Below are positions 1 to 5,821 of a stretch of 6,785 nt of DNA, piece after piece (the stretch's first letter is position 1; every line of letters starts with the position of its first letter). Both the position numbers and the translations under genes were made by a program. Below the pieces are notes generated by a model, which saw only the letters and a list, made by a program, of their open reading frames with translations, made no database searches and was not told where the DNA came from. The DNA comes from Methanosarcinaceae archaeon (GTDB lineage Archaea; Halobacteriota; Methanosarcinia; Methanosarcinales; Methanosarcinaceae), in contig DQIO01000314.1 in the NCBI GenBank assembly GCA_020793555.1, positions 12,657 through 19,441 on the forward strand, written 5' to 3'.

Positions 1-401
1 TCTACGTATGCAACTTCATCAGATGAAACATATATTGAATCTGTCCAGTCATCGTAGCCGGATTGTATAATCTTTATTCTATGCGTACCCACCGAAAGGT
101 CATACCACACCAAATCTGATCCTGTTTGACCAAAGTATGCTCCATCAATATATATATCAGAATATGTTTGATCAGACCAGATGGCGACAGATCCTGTTTG
201 TTCAATCTGTTGTATCAAATATGCTTCTACGTATGCAACTTCATCAGATGAAACATATATTGAATCTGTCCAGTCATCGTAGCCGGATTGTATAATCTTT
301 ATTCTATGCGTACCCACCGAAAGGTCATACCACACCAAATCTGATCCTGTTTGACCAAAGTATGCTCCATCAATATATATATCAGAATATGTTTGATCAG
401 A
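1..401. repeat. Perfect 176-bp direct repeat, 225-bp period, inside the PEGA gene
   Basis: Bases 1-176 and 226-401 are identical at every position compared by eye, and copy one continues off the window. The copies encode residues 116-173 and 41-98 of the PEGA protein, so the 225-bp period keeps frame (75 codons). Between the copies, and before codon 41, the DNA diverges: residues after GSVAI differ (I in the first repeat, W in the second). Identity including synonymous sites indicates a very recent duplication or gene conversion rather than selection on protein sequence. Confidence 0.95.
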
Positions 402-521
402 TATTATCGCTACTGAGCCGATTTGACCTGCTGCCGTAGCACGTTCCACATTGACACACGATGTTAGGATTAACAATAAGAGTATAATTTTAGGGATTGT
501 ATATTTGGCTCGTTTTGTCAT
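1..521 (-). CDS. Secreted PEGA-repeat protein, 5' part (C-terminus beyond window edge)
   Basis: An open frame runs from an ATG at 521 to the window edge, giving 173 whole codons with no stop. Residues 11-19 are a hydrophobic export segment (IILLLLILT) after a basic N-terminus. LTSC at 19-22 fits a lipobox, and an Ala-rich site near 28-31 is an alternative signal-peptidase site. Two tandem repeats follow, starting at G35 and G110 with a 75-residue period. Each reads GSVAI, then YSDIYIDGAYFGQTG, then VGTHRIKI, then GYDDW, and ends in a beta strand. This is the pattern of PEGA domains, small beta-rich modules common in archaeal and bacterial surface proteins, so an extracellular or cell-envelope role is inferred. 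The ligand is unknown. The start is supported by GGAG at 535-532, ten bases upstream. More repeats probably lie beyond the edge. Confidence 0.85.
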   Translation of the reverse strand, partial: MTKRAKYTIPKIILLLLILTSCVNVERATAAGQIGSVAIISDQTYSDIYIDGAYFGQTGSDLVWYDLSVGTHRIKIIQSGYDDWTDSIYVSSDEVAYVEAYLIQQIEQTGSVAIWSDQTYSDIYIDGAYFGQTGSDLVWYDLSVGTHRIKIIQSGYDDWTDSIYVSSDEVAYV

Positions 522-560
522 AATAGGTATACTCCATCAACATTAATATATTTTTATATT
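522..560 (-). promoter_or_regulatory. Likely promoter of the PEGA gene
   Basis: The 125 bases between the HEPN stop and the PEGA start are strongly AT-rich. Read on the minus strand, 560-544 is an uninterrupted A/T tract containing AAAAATATATTA, a plausible archaeal TATA box. It lies about 25-30 bases before the ATG at 521, which would give a very short leader. GGAG at 535-532 is a possible ribosome binding site. The exact box is uncertain because the whole tract is A/T. Confidence 0.4.
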
Positions 561-579
561 AAGATTTTTATAAAATCTT
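561..579 (-). terminator. 8-bp perfect hairpin between the HEPN and PEGA genes
   Basis: AAGATTTT and AAAATCTT form a perfect 8-bp inverted repeat around a 3-base loop. It lies 68 bases past the HEPN stop and 40 bases before the PEGA start. It is weak (two G-C pairs) and is followed on the minus strand by an A/T tract. It could end the toxin-antitoxin transcript, act as an operator for the PEGA gene, or be chance in A/T-rich DNA. Confidence 0.3.
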
Positions 580-646
580 GAAATATTTATCCAATATGAA
601 GTCCTATTTTTATACTTGTATGCTGCATGTTACAACTGATAAATCC

Positions 647-1012
647 TCAAACCAAATTATCAATCTTGTCAACAAAATGTTCTGCTTCATTCAGGAGTTC
701 ACCTACTTCCCCTTCATCGATAATCACTTCAACATCATAGTCACACTTGACTCTGGCTGTCAATCCATGTGTTATGCTTTTGACTTCATCTTTGCTCAGC
801 TTTCCAAGTTGTACATATTTCCCTAACTGTAAAATAACTCCTTTATGTGTCCTTGGAAATACATCATTGAGTTCAAGAAATGCTTTTGCCGCATGAAACA
901 TTGCATAATATGCATGGCTGACCGCACCTTCATAAAATCCATTATCGTGATCATGAGGTACCATTTCAAGGTATCGTCTGGATTTTATTAAGCGCGCTCT
1001 TATCTCGTTCAT
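647..1012 (-). CDS. HEPN-domain toxin of a HEPN/MNT toxin-antitoxin pair
   Basis: This 121-residue all-helical protein has the HEPN (PF05168-type) signature. It carries SHAYYAMFHAAKAFL at 32-46, PRTHKG at 53-58, and R87-x3-D91-Y92 in RVKCDY at 87-92. HEPN proteins paired with minimal nucleotidyltransferases are usually RNases acting on RNA targets such as tRNA, and in studied pairs the partner blocks them by adding AMP to a tyrosine near the active site. Here Y92 sits in the equivalent motif, but the second motif residue is Asp, not the His of classical Rx4-6H. The start at 1012 has a strong ribosome site (GGAAGGA) ten bases upstream, and the gene overlaps the MNT gene by 47 bases, so the two are probably translationally coupled. 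Family membership is clear; toxicity and target are inferred from relatives. Confidence 0.88.
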   Translation of the reverse strand: MNEIRARLIKSRRYLEMVPHDHDNGFYEGAVSHAYYAMFHAAKAFLELNDVFPRTHKGVILQLGKYVQLGKLSKDEVKSITHGLTARVKCDYDVEVIIDEGEVGELLNEAEHFVDKIDNLV

Positions 1013-1304
1013 ATAAAATGGTTCCTTCCTGTACTACTTTTTTAGCAAATCCACTCATGTTATTTATGTGATATTCCATTATCGAGAGAAGTTCAGAATA
1101 TCGAATAACAAAGTCTGCCACGATGTCATAGGAAATATCTGAAATATTTTGATTCTCATCTGTTATTATTAAAATATCGATATCACTGTCATTGGTATCA
1201 ATACCTTTGGCAACTGATCCGAATAATGTTATTGATATTATTTTATTCCCAGATCGTTTTAGTATTTCATCTGAAAACTTTTTTGCGACATCTTTTCTAT
1301 CCAT
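966..1304 (-). CDS. Minimal nucleotidyltransferase (MNT), antitoxin partner of the HEPN protein
   Basis: This 112-residue protein has the DNA polymerase beta-like nucleotidyltransferase core. G29-S30-x3-G34 (LFGSVAKG) binds the triphosphate, and the DSDID block at 39-43 supplies the metal-binding Asp41 and Asp43. The usual third Asp is not obvious by eye; D64 in the strand ADFVIR is a candidate. In known MNT/HEPN systems this enzyme adds AMP to its HEPN partner and neutralises it. The order MNT then HEPN with a 47-base overlap matches such pairs. The start is supported by an AAGGA-type ribosome site just upstream. The gene begins 30 bases after the hicB stop, so it probably shares the hicAB transcript. 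The family call is firm; the antitoxin role is inferred from the pairing. Confidence 0.9.
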   Translation of the reverse strand: MDRKDVAKKFSDEILKRSGNKIISITLFGSVAKGIDTNDSDIDILIITDENQNISDISYDIVADFVIRYSELLSIMEYHINNMSGFAKKVVQEGTILYERDKSALNKIQTIP

Positions 1305-1334
1305 ACATTTTCCTTATTTGTTGTTTGCCTGCCA

Positions 1335-1553
1335 TCAAGCATAAAGCAATCTTCCTTTCGGTATTGGAATCGATCTTCCAAGTTCTTTCGCTGTTTCAAT
1401 CCACTCTTCAATTACAACAAGGACATTCTGAACTGCTTCTTTGTATGTACTGCCATCTGCCATGCAACCGGGAAGTTCCGGTACTTCTACAAGATATGCA
1501 GCATCGTCTTCACTCCAATAAACGACAAGTTCATATTTGATATCGTTCATCAT
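1335..1553 (-). CDS. hicB: HicB-family antitoxin
   Basis: This 72-residue protein matches the short HicB antitoxin fold, a partial RNase H-like domain. YWSEDDAAYLVEVPELPGC at 12-30 is the family's diagnostic strand-turn-strand block. MADGST and a helix (EAVQNVLVVIEEWIE) follow, ending in PIPKGRLLY. No C-terminal DNA-binding domain is present, so autoregulation, if any, would need another factor. HicB normally binds HicA and occludes its RNase site in the cytoplasm. The start at 1553 overlaps the hicA stop as ATGA and has an excellent ribosome site (AGGAGG, seven bases upstream); a second ATG follows immediately at 1550. hicB is intact although its hicA partner carries a nonsense codon, so it may be an orphan antitoxin or may act on another HicA elsewhere. 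Confidence 0.9.
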   Translation of the reverse strand: MMNDIKYELVVYWSEDDAAYLVEVPELPGCMADGSTYKEAVQNVLVVIEEWIETAKELGRSIPIPKGRLLYA

Positions 1554-1813
1554 GTTAAATCCTCCTTTGAATGCAATTTGTATTTGAAAAACAAGTTTCG
1601 CACTTGCTTAACTTGATACTGTTTTGCTTTTCCATCTTTTAATGGTTGCAAGTTTATTATTTCAAAAATATGTTCTTTAGTGAATATATAATGGTCGCCT
1701 CGCATCCTTTCTAAAAAACCATAATTCAACAGTAGTTTTCATAACTCCTTAAATTTTATATTCTTGTCATGTTGACCTAAAATAACCTTGATCAGAATTT
1801 TATCCACTTGCAT
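1550..1813 (-). pseudogene. hicA: HicA-family mRNA interferase toxin with in-frame TGA at codon 25
   Basis: From an ATG at 1813 the frame has 88 codons and ends in a TGA overlapping the hicB ATG. A single TGA at 1741-1739 (codon 25) interrupts it. Both sides look like HicA: KILIKVILGQHDKNIKFKEL before, and KLLLNYGFLERMRGDHYIF, then INLQPLKDGKAKQYQVKQVR, after. H41 in G39-D40-H41 is the likely catalytic His of the double-stranded-RNA-binding-like fold, where relatives usually have G-S-H. HicA toxins cleave mRNA and are held by HicB. GAGGTGGAAAGG just upstream is a good ribosome site. From memory, relatives often have Cys at the interrupted position, so TGT or TGC to TGA is the simplest event. 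Several intact genes here end in TGA, so termination is likelier than recoding. An internal start (ATG at codon 37) could give a shortened product. Confidence 0.85.
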
Positions 1814-1834
1814 CCCCTTTCCACCTCTTTTCAC

Positions 1835-2143
1835 TCAAAACTTCGCCCCACAACCTGAACAGAATGGCTCCCCTTCTGCTTTTTCCTTTCCACACTGCGG
1901 GCAAGTGTCAGCATCAACGTTTCCAACATTCGACTTATACACAAACGAGTCCTTCACCTGCGTGCCAATATTGTCACCATTGTGGTAGAAGTTCTGCACG
2001 ATGCTGTCATCAATATATCCTTTGACTTGCACACGCTTTTCGATCTCATCAAGAAGTCCGTGATAGAATCCTGTGAGTGCATCCTCGCGCTCCGCCCACG
2101 CTTTGAGTATTAATTTTGACTTCTTTGCACCGCCAACGACCTC
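1835..2143 (-). repeat. Copy A of a 309-bp duplicated gene tail
   Basis: This segment encodes the last 102 residues plus stop of the large surface protein. It aligns without gaps to 6082-6390 in the same orientation, about 93% identical by hand count (about 21 differences). The match stops abruptly after 2143. A and B lie about 4.2 kb apart and flank the split gene and its insertion sequence. Confidence 0.92.
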
Positions 2144-3082
2144 GATCTGCGCGGCGTATTTCAATTCCTTGACACCTTCGCCATAGAAGCGCGCTACGCC
2201 GTTGAATAGCTGTTCAGTGGAATTAATTTCCGGCTCAAGCATGAACATGTTCATGTCTTCCACTACTCTTGATGCCATACTAAACAACGTTTCAGCCGGC
2301 ATTGATATTTCTCGCGTTGTTTCCTCTGTTTTTACAAAATGACTTGTCGTGTTTCGCCATTCGGCTATTGTTATGTCTTTAATTTTAAGGAGGGGACAAA
2401 CTACGCTAAGGGATTTTGTTTCAAGGTCAATTTCCTGACGCTTCTTTGTGCCGTAATCATAGTAATTCATCTTGCCGGAAACATTGCAGTCACCACATTC
2501 TCCGGTAGGTCTTATCTCAAATGTGACGGTTTTGCTTTCATTAGGCTCAAGCATAGAAATGGATTTTTCATTATTTTCCAAAAGGAAAACATCAGGAACA
2601 AAAATATGTACCTTAATATCACTGATAGGCTCTGATGTAGGATTTTTAACTTTGAACTTATAATTTATTTTTGCTCCCTTATAACCGAAGGATGAAGACG
2701 TTGTTGGTTTGTTATTTGTTACAGGTAATTGTAAGTCCGCTTTTGGTTTTTGGCTTTCATCCACTTTCTTTTTTCTAGATTTTATGATAACTCCTAATAT
2801 TAAAACAAACATAAGCAATAAAAATAGAAGATTTATTTTTCCATCATCTGATGAATTATCTGGCTCAGTTTCAATACGTTCAATTACACTTTCATCAGCA
2901 AGTTCTTCATCTACCTGCTGAAATTCACTGTTATCACTGATTTTTTCGACATCATTTGAGCTAGAGTCATCCGAATAACTTGATGTTGTTGACGATATAA
3001 CCTCAGATTCAACTAAAACACTAGGTTCAGATAAAACATTAGATTCGACTGATGAAACATATATATCTGAATTTGAATCAGT

Positions 3083-3274
3083 AGATATTAATTCAGACGA
3101 TGTACTGATTACTGACATTGGGAGAAAACTTGATACAAAAACTTTGCTCAGTCCCCCATCATAACTATCTTCAAGATGCACTTTGATTTCATATTTTCCT
3201 GTTATCACTACAGGTTGTGCAATCGAAATTTGGTTATAATATCCCTTCTTATGAGTGACTTCAGTTCCAGATGG
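3083..3274 (-). repeat. Second half of PPC-like repeat 4, separated by the insertion sequence
   Basis: The codons from Pro (PSGTEVTHKKGYYNQ) through DSYDGGLSKV continue repeat 4 exactly where the 4754-4876 half stops. It is more diverged from the other repeats towards its end (GKYEIKVH for GTYKVKVY; VSSFLPMSV for VSSPLSMSA), as expected for the last unit of an array passing into the stalk. Confidence 0.85.
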
Positions 3275-3279
3275 GTCAT
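3275..3279. repeat. Target-site duplication GTCAT, low-coordinate copy
   Basis: GTCAT here and at 4754-4758 directly abut the two ends of the insertion sequence. Removing the element and one copy rejoins TAT-GAC-CCA (Tyr-Asp-Pro), the sequence seen uninterrupted in repeats 1-3. A 5-bp duplication is within the range known for ISH3-like elements. Confidence 0.9.
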
Positions 3280-3295
3280 CAGTATCTCCGAACAA
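3280..3295. repeat. Terminal inverted repeat, low-coordinate end of the IS
   Basis: CAGTATCTCCGAACAA pairs with the reverse complement of 4738-4753 (TAGTATCTCCGAAGAA), with mismatches only at the first and fourteenth bases. It directly abuts the target duplication. Confidence 0.9.
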
Positions 3296-3389
3296 TATAG
3301 CCATATGGGATAGCCCCACCTAACCCCGCATAGAAATTTGAAAAAATGTGGACATACTATCGATGGCTCCCTGATGATCCATCAACCTG

Positions 3390-3418
3390 CATCCCCATGT
3401 TGCTGAGTCATGGGAATG
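3390..3418 (-). terminator. Hairpin just downstream of the transposase gene
   Basis: CATCCCCATG at 3390-3399 and CATGGGAATG at 3409-3418 form a 10-bp stem with one mismatch and a 9-base loop, starting 10 bases after the transposase stop. No T-run follows directly; a six-T stretch on the minus strand occurs only about 40 bases further. It may protect the transposase mRNA 3' end, block read-through, or be a subterminal recognition structure. Confidence 0.4.
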
Positions 3419-3427
3419 GCCATCTAA

Positions 3428-4477
3428 TCATATATTCTTTGATCGTGTTACGCACTCTTCATACATATCTATCATGAACACTTTGAAACTTACCTCCTCT
3501 TTGTACAATACAACCCATAGCAGTTGCAGCACTTGTTCATAAGCAAAATAAAAATACCTTATACTGACATCCTTTGATTTAGACATTATACATGCCTCAT
3601 CCTGAACACGGAAACCAGTTTCAATCCTCCATCTCCGTTTATACGATGCGATAATATAATCCAAATTTATGGACGATTGGTTAGTAGCAAACGCCCAGTC
3701 ATATGATTTATCACTCCTCTTATCGAATATTTGTTTTAAAAGGGCAAGAGTTGTTTCACCACGGAGAACTGTTTTATTTTTATTGAGTTTAAATTTATGT
3801 TGCACAGTTTTTCTTTCATTGACTTTCATATCATCAAGTTCATCTCGAATCTTTGGATTTTTTGGAACAAAAATGAGATACGGGTGCTTTGTTTTTGCCA
3901 ATGTCAGCATAAGTTCCTTGCTGTAAAATCCTCTGTCAAATAAAATGAGCGATATTGATTTTATTAATGGCTCTACCACACTCAAGCACCAGGCAACAGT
4001 ATGTGCCATATTATGCCCCATTCTTACAGGCACTGATATCAACGGGATTTTTTGAGGAATGTCAGAACTGACGATTGCACATGTCAAGAACTTCCATTTT
4101 CCGGTAACTGCTTTTTCACCAGTCCAGCCGTGAATCCAAAATCCTTGTGGGTCGCCATAGAAGTCCTCATCGGTATAATCAAATGCTAACACGACATCTT
4201 TCTTATTTAGTCCAAATCGTGTTCCTAATATTTCTACAGTTTTCAGGTATTCCCAATAAATGTTTGATATTGGTACTTTTTTTATGGCCAAATGGAGTGA
4301 GTCTGCACGATTTCCAACGGTTTCCACGTAAGTGTTTGCAACAGAAGCCTTTAGGAGATCTCGCTCATAATGGAATCCGGAAAGAATTTTTCCTTTTGGT
4401 TTTAGATTCAAAGAACGATCGATGAATGTGTCTAATGTCTTTAGTGTTCTAAAAGTCCGAGTTGAATCAATTGTCAT
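3428..4477 (-). CDS. DDE transposase of the ISH3-like element
   Basis: The frame is open from 4522, but I place the start at the ATG at 4477, giving 349 residues. That ATG overlaps the DUF2080 stop as ATGA, and the 15 codons before it are DUF2080 coding sequence in another frame. Counted from the longer frame (subtract 15 for my start), D115 is in VLAFDYTDEDFYGD, D196 in LILFDRGFYS and E301 in YKRRWRIETGFRVQDE. These form the DDE catalytic triad, with the Y-x2-R-x3-E signature of IS4-clan enzymes, which bind the inverted-repeat ends and perform metal-dependent strand transfer. The FDYTD-x-x-YYGD-like block is what I associate with ISH3 transposases. No frameshift or stop is seen, so the enzyme could be active. 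Coupled translation with DUF2080 is likely. Confidence 0.9.
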   Translation of the reverse strand: MTIDSTRTFRTLKTLDTFIDRSLNLKPKGKILSGFHYERDLLKASVANTYVETVGNRADSLHLAIKKVPISNIYWEYLKTVEILGTRFGLNKKDVVLAFDYTDEDFYGDPQGFWIHGWTGEKAVTGKWKFLTCAIVSSDIPQKIPLISVPVRMGHNMAHTVAWCLSVVEPLIKSISLILFDRGFYSKELMLTLAKTKHPYLIFVPKNPKIRDELDDMKVNERKTVQHKFKLNKNKTVLRGETTLALLKQIFDKRSDKSYDWAFATNQSSINLDYIIASYKRRWRIETGFRVQDEACIMSKSKDVSIRYFYFAYEQVLQLLWVVLYKEEVSFKVFMIDMYEECVTRSKNI

Positions 4478-4626
4478 ACTATCACCAGGTAAACCGTGCG
4501 TCCAAGGTACTCTTTTGGACAATCAACTTTGGCGCTATTTCCAAATTTTGTTACTTTACGAACAATAAATCCTTCTATTCCTTCTATTTCCAGGTGATTT
4601 TGTGGTTGTACCTCTACTTTCTTCAT
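4474..4626 (-). CDS. DUF2080-family transposon-encoded protein (50 residues)
   Basis: This short frame begins at the ATG at 4626 and ends with the TGA at 4476-4474. It contains IEGIEGFIVRKVTKFGNSAK and then CPKEYLGRTVYLVIV, the pattern of the DUF2080 family found just upstream of transposases in archaeal insertion sequences. The core (KVTKFGNSAKV, P-x2-YLGR) resembles small swapped-hairpin beta proteins of the AbrB/SpoVT type, so DNA binding is plausible but not shown. Its stop overlaps the transposase ATG at 4477. A 21-bp palindrome touches its start codon, which could make it a self-regulator of the element; that link is inference. Strong family motifs and the 4-base coupling argue that it is real despite its size. 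Confidence 0.88.
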   Translation of the reverse strand: MKKVEVQPQNHLEIEGIEGFIVRKVTKFGNSAKVDCPKEYLGRTVYLVIV

Positions 4627-4659
4627 AGGATATCCTATGGATATCCTATATATTTAAAT
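4627..4659 (-). promoter_or_regulatory. IS promoter with a palindromic operator at the start codon
   Basis: On the minus strand, ATTTAAATATAT (4659-4648) is a good archaeal TATA box about 25 bases before the DUF2080 ATG, predicting a leaderless or nearly leaderless transcript. Bases 4627-4647 form a palindrome: arms AGGATATCC and GGATATCCT around three bases, each arm containing the perfect palindrome GGATATCC. It fills the space between TATA box and start codon, where a bound repressor would block initiation. Confidence 0.6.
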
Positions 4660-4737
4660 CTTATGATATTTGATCGAGTACAATTGTTTAGAAACTAAAA
4701 ACTAGGAGAAGAGCACATATTGAACAAAATTGATGAG

Positions 4738-4753
4738 TTCTTCGGAGATACTA
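4738..4753. repeat. Terminal inverted repeat, high-coordinate end of the IS
   Basis: Its reverse complement, TAGTATCTCCGAAGAA, matches 3280-3295 at 14 of 16 positions. The outermost TAG is in frame with the interrupted gene and terminates it right after the target duplication. Confidence 0.9.
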
Positions 4754-4758
4754 GTCAT
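4754..4758. repeat. Target-site duplication GTCAT, high-coordinate copy
   Basis: This copy matches 3275-3279 and abuts the terminal TAG of the insertion sequence. On the coding strand it reads ATGAC, the end of the Tyr-Asp codons of repeat 4. Confidence 0.9.
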
Positions 4759-5821
4759 ACAGATAAATTAATATATCATCATTTTCTGAAATTCCTTCTG
4801 TCCATGCATTTATTCCCACCACTCCCGCTTCACTCACAGTTAGATCATACGAAATCGCATTGCCTTCGTGGACATCAGTTGTTGTATCAATGTAACGAGG
4901 AGATGCAGACATTGAGAGTGGACTTGATACGGAAACTTTGCCCAATCCCCCATCATAACTGTCTTCAAGATATACTTTTACTTTATACGTTCCTGTTATC
5001 GTTACAGGTTGTGCAATCGAAATTTGGTTATAATATCCCTTCTTATGAGTGACTTCAGTTCCAGATGGGTCATACAGATAAATTAATATATCATCATTTT
5101 CTGAAATTCCTTCTGTCCATGCATTTATTCCCACCACTCCCGCTTCACTCACAGTTAGATCATACCAGATCGCATTGCCTTCGGGAACATCAGTTGCTGT
5201 ATCAATGTAACGAGGAGATGCAGACATTGAGATGGGGCTTGATACAGAAACTTTGCCCAATCCCCCATCATAACTATCTTCAAGATATACTTTTACTTTA
5301 TACGTTCCTGTTATCGTTACAGGTTGTGCAATCGAAATTTGGTTATAATATCCCATTTTATAAATGACTTCATTTCCAGATGGGTCATACAAATAAATTA
5401 ATATATCATCATTTTCTGAAATTCCTTCTGTCCATGCATTTATTCCCACCACTCCCGCTTCACTCACAGTTAGATCATACCAGATCGCATTGCCTTCGGA
5501 GACATCAGTTGTTGTATCAATATAATGAGGAGATGCAGACATTGGAAGAGGACTTGATACGGAAACTTTGCTCAATCCTCCATCATAACTGTCTTCAAGA
5601 TATACTTTTACTTTATACATTCCTGTTATCGTTACAGGTTGTGCAATCGAAATTTGGTTATAATATCCCTTTTTATAAGTGACTTCATTTCCAGATGGAT
5701 CATACAAATAAATTAATATATCATCATTTTCTGAAATTCCTTCTGTCCATGCATTTATTCCAACAAGTCCCGCTTCACTTACAGTTAAATCATACCAGAT
5801 TGCATCGCCTTCAGCAACATC
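4754..5821 (-). repeat. Tandem 315-bp coding repeats: units 1-3 and first part of unit 4
   Basis: Units run 5821-5507, 5506-5192, 5191-4877 and 4876-4754 (unit 4 continues at 3274). The period is 315 bp, exactly 105 codons, with no length change between units. Long blocks such as the GTTACAGG-TTGTGCAATCG region are identical in all units. Units 2 and 3 are nearly the same, unit 1 is the most diverged, and units 3 and 4 share PSGTEVTHKK. This suggests stepwise recent expansion by unequal recombination. Confidence 0.95.

Larger units (their letters stand above)
1835..3319 (-). pseudogene. 3' fragment of IS-split surface protein: stalk, membrane helix, cytoplasmic domain, zinc ribbon
   Basis: This 494-codon frame is the downstream part of a gene cut by the insertion sequence. 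Its first 15 codons come from the IS end and target duplication; native sequence begins at Pro16 (3274). Residues 16-69 complete the fourth PPC-like repeat. Residues 71-160 are an acidic Ser/Thr-rich stalk. Residues 163-179 are a membrane helix followed by KSRKKK (180-185), which predicts a cytoplasmic C-terminus. Residues 215-310 look like an immunoglobulin-type beta domain (FKVKNPTSEPISDIKV, LEPNESKTVTFEI) with C275-x2-C278. Residues 311-460 are a mixed domain that I do not recognise. A zinc ribbon has C473, C476, C487 and C490. Without the 5' part there is no signal peptide, so export is doubtful. The hicA start lies 21 bases beyond its stop. Confidence 0.85.
3280..4753 (-). mobile_element. 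Complete 1474-bp insertion sequence, ISH3-like, with DUF2080 gene
   Basis: The element is bounded by imperfect 16-bp inverted repeats (14 of 16 match, with a perfect 12-bp core AGTATCTCCGAA) and a 5-bp target duplication. It carries two overlapping genes on the minus strand: a 50-residue DUF2080 protein and a DDE transposase. About 127 bases of promoter and terminal DNA precede the genes and 148 bases follow them. All parts appear intact, so it may still be mobile. It sits in the fourth repeat of the surface-protein gene and supplies a TAG stop at its first bases. The family call rests on transposase motifs recalled from memory. Confidence 0.92.

Noticed and set aside
1..401. Regular repeats as a possible CRISPR array
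   Set aside because: The units are 176 bp long, coding and in frame with a 225-bp period; there are no short repeats with unique spacers.
1739..1741. Selenocysteine insertion at the hicA TGA
   Set aside because: No SECIS-like structure was evident by eye, TGA ends most genes here, and known archaeal selenoproteins are confined to few lineages. A nonsense mutation is simpler; the idea is kept only as a test in the findings.
578..2921. Plus-strand frames at 578-826, 1226-1540, 1788-1988, 2339-2635, 2472-2663 and 2709-2921
   Set aside because: Each lies opposite a convincing minus-strand gene with family motifs and ribosome sites, and none encodes a recognisable domain.
3669..4698. Plus-strand frames at 3669-3926, 4147-4425 and 4462-4698 inside the insertion sequence
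   Set aside because: They overlap the transposase and DUF2080 genes in antisense and show no family features.
4720..5682. Three plus-strand frames of about 100 residues at 4720-5052, 5065-5367 and 5380-5682 that look like a tandem protein family
   Set aside because: They are antisense shadows of the 315-bp repeats of the minus-strand surface protein. Their mutual similarity simply follows from the repeat.
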